64,000 bases of DNA from Hemibagrus wyckioides (Eukaryota > Chordata > Actinopteri > Siluriformes > Bagridae), in assembly GCF_019097595.1 (NCBI RefSeq), contig NC_080710.1, positions 12,391,280 through 12,455,279 of the forward strand, in the 5' to 3' direction. Of the stretch, positions 10,289 to 22,700 are shown one piece after another. The translations under genes were made by a program, and so were the position numbers. Each line of letters begins with the position of its first letter. Position 1 is the stretch's first letter. The notes beneath the pieces were generated by a model. It ran no database searches, had not been told where the DNA came from, and was given only the letters and a program-made list of their open reading frames with translations.

Positions 10289-13200
10289 ATGGGGGATTTA
10301 CCTGAAATAGACCAGAGTCCGAAGTGAGTATTTTCTCGGTGTTTACATCGCCTTTTAACAATTTCGTTAACTTGTACTCTGAACACAAACATACAGAATG
10401 TTCCCCTTGCTAGCTACAATGCTAGTCAGCCAGCGAGCTAACTAGTTCTCGTTATCCGACTGGTTTACCACGCCTGCTATGCTTCTAAGCTCAGAAATCA
10501 CACTAAACCCACAGGCTATGCATTGATCAGGACAAGCCACTTTTCTCTACTTAAAGCGAAGTAAATAAAGACTAAGTTACACGCAAAGAAAAACATACAG
10601 GTAGCTATCAGTAGTGAACTAGCCGACTTTGTTTTTTTTTTAGCATTCGTTAACCTCATACATAACTGGTTAATGGCACCGTATTTGCTTAACTAAACAT
10701 AACTAAGTATGTGGGTTAAAGCTTAATTCAGATCACTTCGATCACACCGAACAACACGACCATGGCGTCCAGTCAAAACGTCCAAATAGATCAGACATTG
10801 CAGTCTATTTGTCGCTAACACGGACGGATAGAAAAGGCCTAGCCGTTAGGCCTCAGGTCCGCGGTGTAAATTTTACATCCCCCACATCCTGTCTTTTCGT
10901 TTATTGGGGTTATTCTTGTGGCCTGCCTTGTTTAAACCAAGCACATTTCTACGCCCTTGTCCTGCTCACAACAACCGATCTGAATAGATAGCGGGTTAGC
11001 GTCAGCTAAATCTACATTATTTGTCCACCTGGGATTATGTTTATGCACTGGATATCTCTGTATTCATTAGAGAGAAAAACATTGGATATGTAGTATGCAT
11101 CAGTACGAGCATCTATTCACCAGGGTTTTGTGTGTTTTTTTTGTTGCATCGATCGTCTAAGCATAATGTTGAAGGTCTCCACCGTTTTGTGCACATTTAA
11201 GGCTTTGGCTTTCTGAAACAAAAGGTAGCCTCAGTGACCAAGGACAGGTAAAAATACTGATTACACCTCGTCCAGAAAGATTTCTCAGATATGCATGCTC
11301 GCTTTAGTGTGTAGCTCTCCTGAGACCTGTTTACCCTTGGGTTTTTTTGTACAGGATCTTACAGGATATTTGCATATTAAGGTGGTGTGAGATTTTATTT
11401 ATTTATTTATTTATTTTAGCATCAGGCAGCTTTACATCTTCACATTAACACTAACAGCTCTCTTTTTCCCCCCATCATCAAGTATCACAGTTCTCTAGAT
11501 CCGGGTTAACACCACACCATACCATACCACACAAACAAGTTGGCTCTTGCCATAGCCTAATTACACCAACACTGAGACTTTCTGCGTTAACAGGTAACTT
11601 TCCCTGTGCAAAAGTAAGATTTAACACTGCAAACAAGTTAGCATCTGAGTCTTAGAAGCTTGCCGTAATCAAGTCAGAAATGGTGAGAATTTGTGTGAAA
11701 GTGTAGGATTGAAAAAGGTGTGCGGAAGTAAAGGGTCATGTCTGTGTTGTCGCTCATCTGCAGGTTTTGCATTACATCAGAGAGCGTGCTTCTCTGAGCT
11801 GCTCTTATCCCAGTGAGGGAGCTTCCATCAAGGTGCTCCTCGCTCGGCCTGCCTCAAAATGGATGCACTGCTGAATCCTGAACTCAGGTAAGCTCCACAC
11901 GTGTCACTAAGCAACTATGAACAAGGTTAGAGTTACATGTTGCTTCCGACTGGAAGTAATTTAATGTTTCCATTTCACGTTGTTATACAGAAATAGTCCT
12001 ACTATATGTTTCCCTATTTTAGCTCATATAAATAGAACAGTGATTATCACCGTTTTGTCTGAGGGAAATTATAATCTAGGTCCATACATGAGCTAGTCCT
12101 TCATCGGTGAAGGATTTTAGATGCCTGGACAGTTAAATAATACAAAGCTAAAGCTGAACTATTTTCTACTGTTGGCTTGCTCAGTATTTGTTTTGAGTCA
12201 TCAGCTGTTTCCATAATCAAAGACATTTCACAGCTTAAAGACTTGCACGTGGCAGTGTTACCTTTAGACTTTTTTTCTCGCATTGCCTTTTTGGTTTTTT
12301 TTTGCTCTCTTCTGTGTACACCTTCAAAGGCAGTCTGCTTTCATTGTCTCCCTCTAAAGAATTCATTCTTGATTTATTGTTTTGAAGATAAGCTGTGCAT
12401 GTGCTTATAATATCGCACCTTTTCTGCTAACAAGTTCCCACACTGCTACAGTTCAGTTTTGCTCTGGTTCTAGTTTGGGTCATGCTCCAATCCCAGGGTC
12501 AGTGCTACCTGATGTGCAGACTTTCCTGCACAACCATCACAGATTCACATGTACACGTATACACGTACAATGTGTAGTCGTGCTTTTGGAGCAGTGAACA
12601 TCCAAAGATTACATTTACAAATGAACCCAATTTTGTATTATGATGCAAATGCGCTTGTGAGCGTTTTCTTAGGTGTGTTTGTCTATGTCTATGCAAATAT
12701 GCTTACACGCACGTGTGCACACACACACATGAGCAAAAAAAAACATACAACAAGGTTTTCTCTTGTTAAACTAGCCCTCAAAGGTGCTTATAAATGAGTT
12801 CATGGGTTAAGATGAGAGAGAACTTTTATTAATCCCCATTTTGCAAGAAACTGCCTCAGATTGCAAGAAAAAGAAATATAAATGAAGTAATCTATATACA
12901 CCAACCAGGCTTAACATTATGACATCATGCACTGTGTATTCTGACACCTTTCTATCAGAACCAGCATTAACGTCTTCAGCAATTTGAGCAACAGTAGCTC
13001 GTCTGTTGGTTCGGATCACACGGGCCAGCCTTCGCTCCCCACGTGCGTCAATGAACCTTGGCCATCCATGACCCTGTCGCTGGTTCACCACTGTTCCTTC
13101 CTTGAACCACTTTTGATAGATACTGACCACTGAAGACCGGGAACACCCCACAAGAGCTGCAGTTTTGGAGATGCTCTGATCCAGTCGTCTAGCCATCACA

Positions 13201-16200
13201 ATTTGGCCCTTGTCAATCTCGCTCAAATCCTTACGCTTTTTTCCTGCTTCTGACACATCAACTTTGAGGACAAAATGTTCACTTGCTGCCTAATATATCC
13301 CACCCACTAACAGGTACCATGATGAGGAGATCATCAGTGTTATTCACTTCACCTGTCACTGCTCTTAATGTCATATCTATCTGATCTGTGTATAGTTTGA
13401 CTGGATTTGGCCCACATTTTTGAGAAGTCGATGTAATCAAAATTGACTTCACATCATGTATATTTTCCGGATACTACTTGTATGTGTCCTGACTTGTCAT
13501 TTCTGAACAAGATTAACCTGCACTAGGCTTGTATGACACAACAGTATTTTTTAATACCTAAGCAATATTTCATGGTCATGAGATCCAGTGATGTTTATTG
13601 CAGATTATATTATATTACCAGTCCTGACAACTATTAGGCACTTTAAGTTCTCACTCAAAAATACTATTAAAGAGTGTTCTTTTTCTTCCTAATGGGAGAT
13701 GAGCCAATCGACATGTAAATCTGGAAGGATTTGTGTAGGAGTTTTGAGCTCTGCACTCTTAAGACACTTACTGGCAGCACACTTACCCCAATCTCACCAG
13801 CTCCTGACTCACATAGTGCCCTCACTTTCTATATATTTAACATCAGTTTACTATGTTTATTATAATATGGCCAAAACAGTACTTTGGTTTTTGTAGTAAA
13901 AAAAAGCCTACAACAAAATCAATTCTAACTCTTAATAATATTAATGGTGATGATGATTAAATATGCTGGTTGTTGTTGTTTTCTTTTGTTTTTGGACTGG
14001 TGCTGTCCTGCTCAACACTAAGAGCAGCATCACCAAAGAAAATGTCAGCCATGTGGACATTAGTCAAACTGTTTGTTAAAGGATTATACACCGATCAGAT
14101 ATAACATTCTGAGTAGTGACGAGTGAAGTGTATAACACTGATTATCTCCTCATCATGGCACCTGTTAGTGGGTGGGATATATTAGGCAGCAAGTGAACAT
14201 TATGTCCTCAACGTTGATGTGTTAGAAGCAGGAAAAAAGCGTAAGGATTTGAGCGAGATTGACAAGGGCCAAATTGTGATGGCTAGACGACTGGATCAGA
14301 GCATCTCCAAAACTGCAGCTCTTGTGGGGTGTTCCCGGTCTGCAGTGGTCAGTATCTGTCAAAAGTGGTCCAAGGAAGGAATCGGCGTCAGGGTCATGGG
14401 TGGCCATGGCTCATTGATGCACGTGGGGAGTGAAGGCTAGTCCGTTTGATCCGATCCAACAGACGAGCTACTGTTGCTCAGATTGCTGAAGAAGATGCTG
14501 GTTCTGATAGAAAGGTGTCAGAATACACAGTGCATGACGGGTCAGGGCTGTTTTGGCAGCAAAAAGAGGGAACATCATCAATATTATCATAATGTTATGC
14601 CTGATCGGTGTATATGGAAATGAGCATACATATCTTTAATGGGCATTAATACAGAAACACCTAGTCTGTTTATCAGCTCAGGACTGTTATGGCTTCTTGC
14701 TTATTTTCCTGTCGTTTATAGGCTGAAAAATTTTGAACGGTTAAATTGTTTATTTTTATAAATTTAAATCATTAGCACAGCTGACCTTGCAAAATGTTTT
14801 TGAGGTGCTTACAGTCCACTACAGAGACACAATTTTTAAGCATCTATTTATACATAGATGGTTCATATTTTATACTGTTATAAGTGATTAATTATCAAAG
14901 ACGTGCTGAAAACCCTCTCACTTTGTCATCTGTCACTGTGAAGTGTATTATGAAGGTCACAGAAAAGAAATAATTCTCTGAGGATCATGTAACCTAGTTT
15001 TTGGCTCGGATCCTTATTTAGTTCCTAATGAGAAATGATATTCTTGTTTTCAGGTTGAAAGTTACATTTATGTGTATTAACCAAATCATTGTACAAGAGA
15101 AATGAAATCATCAGTGTTTCCCACAGATGGGATGCAGGGTTGGTGGGGATTGTTTCAGTTTCTAGTATATTTTAAAAGTATATTTTTTACAGGTGTTTCA
15201 CACAGAGATTGGGGAAAAGAATAAATTAGCTAGCCTATAGGGCAAATAAAAGCCCCACTGTGTCTGATATATTGGCTGCCTAGCAACCTACTAATAATTT
15301 AACTATGATGAGCTAGTTATGTATTTAAGCACATTAATGTCAACTAATGAATTGGGTGAAACTGCAAATCAGATGGTTATGTATAGCCACAGCCTTTTCT
15401 TCTTCTTTTACCTGACATGCTGTTAGAAATAATAGAGTTGGACTGTATTATTTCATGTCTCTGTGTATCCATGCATGTTGTGGATTCGTAAAGAATTCTG
15501 TCTGTTATCTGTAATTTATAACTGATGACAGGAATGCATCGTTGGTTGATGTAGTGAGCACCAGTAACATGTTAAATCGTTTCCTGAAGCAACTGTAACG
15601 TATAACCTTTGAGCAAAATAAGCTTGAAAATTGCTATGTGAATCGGTAGGGCTTTTTTTTTCTTTTTCTGGTCAATCAGTGGTAGAAAAGCGGTGGATAA
15701 TTAATACTGTCTAACAATTAACTATTCATTACACCTACTAACCCTATACTATTCATTACACCTACTAGCACTATCATGCAGTCTGTTTGTCCCAGATTTC
15801 CAGGCTAATGATTTGTCCATGCAGTTGTCTCAGATACATATGATCAATAGTCAAGAAGCTTTTATTGTCATTTCAGCCATATATAGCTGACGCAGTACAT
15901 GGTGAAATGAAACCTTTCTCCAGGACCCTGGTGCTACATAAAACAGCATAGAGCTACATAACACAGAGCTAAGGACTAAAAGTCCTAGCCCAATAGATAT
16001 GACTGATATGTCTATGCCAGTTGGTTATATTCTGTTTCTCATCAGCTGAATCAGCTATAAATATAAATCTTACATCTTTAGATGACCGACTTTATTATCT
16101 TAACCGCAAAAGCAAAGCTGTATTTCCAGACTAGGTGTGCAAATCATACAGGCTTCTGAACCAGTATGTAATGTAGGTGAAATTCTATAAATGGGTTATT

Positions 16201-16736
16201 GTAAGAAATCTTCACCCTAATGCAAGAATTCTAACTAATCAGTTGCTGATTATATTTGTTTTAAGCTCATGTGAAGATGAGAGTGAATCGGTCATGGCAG
16301 CTTAGCAGAGCTCCTGCCAGGTGTTGCCATGCATCATCACAAACAGACGCTGATCTTAATGCGAATGACTTATTTTGTCTATAACATTCTGCTGCTTGAA
16401 AATGAATCTCAGGACTGGAATAAAGCATGCCATTCCAAGTGATTGCATGGTGGAACAGGACGTGTTATCTTCTCAGTAAAAGCGAACTAGCAGGAGAAAA
16501 CCGTCGGCGGCTGTTATGTTTAACATATTTCTGTAGCTAGTTTAGTAGAACATTCCGTTTTGTTGTTTTATAAGCAACGTTATTGAAAAGACTGTTGTTT
16601 TGGTTATGGCTGGACATCTGGTTGAGCTCTGCTACTGTTAGAAAGTATGTGAGCAATAAGAGCTGACTAAATGCTTCACTTTCCTGGATTTTTTGCAATA
16701 GGAACTTAGCGATCCAACTCATAGAGTAATTGACAC

Positions 16737-16779
<43 letters not shown>

Positions 16780-19700
16780 TCACTCTCTATACCTGACTGC
16801 CATATTTAAAAAAAACATGCCTGTTCATTTATGTAGTAATAAATATGATTTTTAATCTAATGATTACGCTGACAATATACCAGAGCCAGAGTATCATGCA
16901 TCACCTCTGTGTGTGGAAACTAATCATTCTTCTACCAATGTAAAGAAAAGTGTAAACCATTTTACATAATGTCAATCCACTTTTTGTCTCATTTACATCT
17001 TACCAAAATATTAATTACATTTTTTTTTCTTTTTCTTCTCTTGCTGCTGCTGGACTTCAGGGAAAAGACACTTGATGGTTCGGTACGCAAGTTTCCTTAC
17101 TTAAAAAAAAAAAATCAGTTGACTGATTACAGCTCATTCTATTGTAAACCTTTCTCTTTTCACTTTGTTGGTAAATATGATGTTGAAATGTTGTTCTAAT
17201 TTCCAAATATACATTTTGCTTTTTTTACATCCCCAGATCAAGGTTGAAAGCACCTCACAGCAGGTCATATTTAAAGGCCTTGCTCCTAGAGTTGTTTTAA
17301 GAAACCATCTTCAGCCTGAAGGAACAAAGACTAAAGTAAACCTGGAGGAACAGGGTCGACAGAAGGTTTCTTTCAGCTTCACCCAGACTAAGAAGCCACG
17401 TCAGAAAGTGTTCCTTGTCCCACCAAGTCCAGAGAAAGCTGCAACTGAAATTTCTCCTGTACTGCAAGCTACAATTTTACCCTCCGCGGACCTGACAGGA
17501 CAGAGCGCTGAAAGCAACAATGAGCAAACTGATCCCTCTGTCGAGGCTGAATCCCAGGCAACACAGTCCCCAGTACCCCTCACTTCCAAATTGAAACATG
17601 ACAAGATGCATTTTAAGAAACAGATTCTGAGCGTGTCTGTTGTTGAAGAACGTCCTGTCGTCAGTGCTGTTTTAAATGACACCACCTCAGAGAATGAAGT
17701 TTTAATTAGATCTTCAGCAAGGATTGAAGGTGAAACCTCTGTGGCTGCGTTCCAAGCCAACTCCGTCACTGACTGTTCTGAAAAAGTTAACAGAGAGGAA
17801 AGCACTCAGGAGGAATTAGACACTCGCCTTAAGGGACCAACCGATTCCTCCTGTATTGGGAAAGAGTGTAAGGATAGCAATTCTGAGCCTGAACACAGCA
17901 AAAATGTCCATCAGCCAGACAATATTCTGCCAAGTTCTGACTTTGATGGTGGGTCTGTTCGGACATCATCTAGCCAAAAGTCTAGTGACTCCAAGAGCGT
18001 GGCAAAGTGTGATAGTCAGAGTGCTGCTGTTAAGAAGTCCTCAACCTCCAAAAGTGAAGTCTCTGACAAATCCAGATCTGATAAGAGAGAGGAGAAGGAT
18101 GAAAAAGGGTCTAGTCGATGCAAATCGGAAAGAGATTCCAGACACATGTCCTCACGATCTTCTCGCTCTGACCGAAGGAGGACCAAGAGTCGGTCACGAT
18201 CTAGATCTCGGAGTTCTCGAACAAGTACTTCCTATTCCAGATCCGAGAGATTAAGAAATGAAAGACAGTCAAGGTCAGATAGGTCACATTACCATGATTC
18301 TGAAAGGAGATCCCACAGAAGTTCTCGAGAACGAAGGAGGTCTCGCTCCAGAGGCGATGGCAGATCTCGGGATAGCTCTGACTCTGAAGATGATCTCAGG
18401 AAGCCAAGGACTCGAGGCAGCGATTCAAGTCGATCCTCCACATACTCTAGCTCACAAAGAGATTCGAAGACATCCTCTCATTCAAAATCCTACAGAGACT
18501 CAAAATCTGACTCAAAATCTTCTCATTCATCAGAATTGGACAAAAGGACACAATATTCAAGGACAGACAGATCTGGGAGAACTGGTGGCTCTGAACCTAG
18601 TAAAAGGAGTTCTCCTGAGACTGAATCCAGTCATAAAAAGTCCAGTTCTCATTCAAAATCGGAGGTACACGGTAAAACATTCAATTCGACTAACATGTCA
18701 AGGTCTGAGAAAAAGGTCCAAAAAACCAGTGGGAGTTCTGACTCTGACGATGAGCACAAAATGAAAAGTCGATTCCATGGCTCAGATCACTCTACTAGGT
18801 CATCTTTTAAAAAAACAAATAATTCAGAATCAAAGTCGAGTAGTATTGGAACGGATGGACCGTTAGTAGCAAAAGTAAATGTTAACGCTGAACTTCCACA
18901 CTTGGGTTCTGACAAAATCAAGTCTCAGGGAGAACTCAACAATGTGGATGTTTGTTCCCAACATGAAGAAAGCAGGCAGTCTAAATTAACAAACAGTTCT
19001 CCCCAACAAAAGCAGCATATTATCCTAAAGGACAGTGTAAAAAGTCAGGCTGAATTTCAAGGTGTAAACAAAGATTCCGATGGTACGGAAAAGTGTCCAT
19101 CTGTCAGTGAAGTAAATAGTAGTAAGTGTCTCGTTACTCTGGAGGACGTTTCTTTAGCGGATGATCAACTTGGAAAGCCGACAGACATTCTTATTCAAAA
19201 AGAAGTCCAGATCTTGAAAGAGGCACAGACTAAAGTGGCAGATGTAGGTACCTTTATCAAAATGAATGATTCTTCTAGCTTGAATGAGCCGCCTTATCCA
19301 GGCTACACCCCCAGGCAGGATTCGTTAGGTTCATTGGCAGACACTCTTTCTGTGAAAGAATTACCACCTGGAGAATGCTTGAAACCTAACACTAAATTTG
19401 TTTCCCAGTTGCTTCTCAGTAATGAAGTCATCAAGCCTGAACCGACTATGTCTGCCCGTGTTAAAAAATCACGGTGGGATATAGTTGGTCAAGACACTTC
19501 AGAAACTCAGACTCCCCAAAAGATGGTAAACAGTGAGATTTCCTCTGTGAAAAAGGTCATTTCAGTTAAGAAAATAGAATTTAACAATGATGCTAGCCAT
19601 GAAGAAAAATGCTCAAAGAAAGAGGGACCTATGATGGAGTCACTGAAATCTGAGCTGGACGAGCAGACCGACAAAGCAACAACAGGTTCTGAGAAAGAAA

Positions 19701-22700
19701 TCAAACGTGATCCTGGTCAACCATTTGCTGCTGATACACAACAAACCAGTGAAGTTAGTGATCAAATAGCTAGCAAGTCTCCGGCAAATCAAGTTTCTCT
19801 GAAACATAATTGTAACCCAGATGTTGTTATTCATATTGATCAGAAATCCGCCAATTCTGACAAAGCGCACAATGACGACTCGTACGAGCCTTTCACACAA
19901 GAGTCGTTCAACTGTGATGGTAAAAGTCACAGTGAGGAAAGCGAAACTGACGAATCTGACTCTGATTCAGATGACGGACAGGTCTCTTTGAAGCGGCTGC
20001 ACTCTGTGGTGGTTGTGCCAAAGAATTCTACTATTACCCTTGAGACAACTGACCACCCAACACCACCCGCTAGCCCCTCAGCTCTCTCCGGACGGCTAAA
20101 GTATCAGGCAGATGAGTTGAATATGAGCATTAACAGTGAAATTCCTAATAGTCTCAACACTCCAGTAAAACCAGTAGAATGTTCAGGTGAAGGAATCAAG
20201 CATGACTTGTCAGTTAATGAGAGTAAATGCATGCCTTCTGTGCAAACGCCCTACCAGTCCCAGAGCAACTTGGTTGACAGCACTAGCCAATCTGAGGCAA
20301 CCACTACACTGGCTCACACAGACCGGACCTGCACTGTCAAAGAAAGACCAAAGATTTGTGTCCCAACTGATCAAGTACCTTCCTATAGAGAAGCTGAGTC
20401 AGGTTGTCACCAGTCTCTTGACAATCCAGACAGCTGGCATGGAATAAAGGGAGGAAGAGAACAATTTGGAGACTTTAGTTGCACAGATAATCTCAGGCCT
20501 CAGAATGGTTTGAACCTGGCTTGTGACATCAACCAAACCGAGCAGCCCAGCAGCACATTTCAGCAGCCAGACAGCAGTCACACTACTCAACAGCCCTCCC
20601 AGTTAGGAAGTGCATTTGCCAGGCAAGATAGTGGTTACTGGACCCAGGCAAATGTCTCTGAGAAAAACATGCCAGTCAATACACTCGTGCCTTCTCCTTG
20701 CCATGAGTCAATGTGCCAGATTCACCCTGACTCTTTAACTAATGACCATGAGGAAGATTATGAAGGAAAAGCATTTGCACTTGGTAGTGGGGTTGTTCTA
20801 CCATCTAGAAATCCTCCAGCATCATCTACATTTGTCCAAGCCAACGAGATAAGCAGCAATTGCAGCTTTGTAACAGCCACTGCTGAGAGTCAGATAATCT
20901 CTGAGCCTCCAAGGGAAGGCAGCCTGAGGCCTCATAGAGGCCGGGGCCCACCCAAGAAAAGACGGCCAGAACTGGAGTCAGAATCAGACAATGAGGCAGA
21001 GGCAGGTCTTGCCTCTAAGCGAGAATGCTTAGAGGAGCGCGAGAACTGCAAGGACACGAAAGAGACCAAGGTGTCCTCACAACAAGAAGAAACTCAGCGG
21101 CCACTGCTTAGTCTGAAAGAATTTTTCGATCCTGCTGTCTGGAAGGATAAAGCTAAGCAAAAAAAGATGCCTCCGTATTTTGATCTTATTGAGGAAAACC
21201 TCTACCTGACAGAACGGTCAGTCTCTCTTGTGGTTTAATCACAACTGTTTGTTTGTTTGTTTATTTATTTTCATGTTATGAAGGCTAATGTATAATAATC
21301 TTTGGTATAGAATATTAAGTATAATAAGTATAGCAATACTTAAACTTGTATATGCAGAGAAATATCAGAATCTAATATGAAATGAGTCTGGAATTATGAA
21401 AGGTTTTATGTAATTCTAAAATCGTGTGTATTGCACCTAGAAAAAAATTCAGATTTACATTTGTCTTTTCATTGCATCCAAGCTCAGTTGGAAAACAAAT
21501 GATCAATCAATGCATACATACCGTTACATTTTATTAGTTTTGTAGAATATTAAAAATAAATGCTAGCTTGGAATATTGTCTGGAATGTTTATTTGTGTAA
21601 TTATTACTCGTATATTGTTTTCTTTGTCGTATATGTTAAGTATTGTATGTCTTCTGGAAAAAATTGTAAATAACTAACAACCCTCCAATCTATTATAAAA
21701 CAGCAAGAAGAACAAGTCTCATCGAGATATTAAGCGAATGCAGTGCGAGTGTGGTGTCCTTTCAAGAGAGGAGCGGGCACGGGGAGTTATGGCTTGTGGA
21801 GAAGATTGTTTGAATCGCCTGCTGATGATTGAATGGTGTGTGACCTCATACTTCTTAAAGATTTGCTTATGTATTGTACATGTTTTGTTAAGCTTTGAGA
21901 TAAAAAAAAAAATACTGATGAGTATTGTTTCTCTTTCTCATAAGCTCATCACGGTGCTTAAATGGCGTACATTGCTCAAATCGGCGATTTCAGATGAAGC
22001 AGCATGCAGATTTTGAAGTAATTCTCACTGAAAGCAAAGGCTGGGGTTTGCGAGCTGCCAAAGACTTGCAGCCGTAAGTATCAAGCGCAAACGAGACCAA
22101 TACATCATAAATGATATGCTGTGTCTCAAAGTCTTTTATATTGATTTAATCCAGGAACACATTTGTGTTGGAGTATTGCGGCGAGGTTCTGGATCACAGA
22201 GAGTTCAAATCACGGGTAAAAGAGTATGCTCGCAGCAAGAACGTCCACTACTACTTCATGGCTTTGAAGAATAACGAGGTGTGCCTTTTGGTCATTCTGA
22301 AACGTGCCATCATCAACACTTGGATTATTTATTCGGTTACTTTCAATTAGAAAGCAATGTATTCAGTTTCCTTTCGTGTCATTTACAGATCATTGATGCC
22401 ACACTGAAAGGCAACTGCTCAAGGTTTATGAACCACAGCTGTGAGCCCAACTGCGAAACTCAGAAGGTCAGTGTTGTACTAACAAGCTGACCAGCAGGCT
22501 TAAAATAGCTTAGAAGTCTAATTCCTTTCTTAGTGTTTGTGTAGCGTTTTGTCATATGTACATGTGGAAGTTCTTGTTTTTCAGACAAGATTGTTATTCT
22601 CCTACAGTGACCTTATTGTTTTCTCCTACAGTGGACTGTGAATGGTCAGCTCAGAGTTGGCTTCTTCACCACTAAAGCTGTGAAGGCTGGGACAGAGCTC

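Noticed and set aside
12807..13256. 149-codon frame as a host gene
   Set aside because: It is the helix-turn-helix part of a deleted Tc1 transposase that runs out through the terminal repeat.
17401..18764. Overlapping frames of 130-170 codons on both strands (17401-17805, 17856-18254, 18258-18764)
   Set aside because: All are shadows of the 4-kb setd2 exon 3, whose serine/arginine-rich codons keep other frames open.
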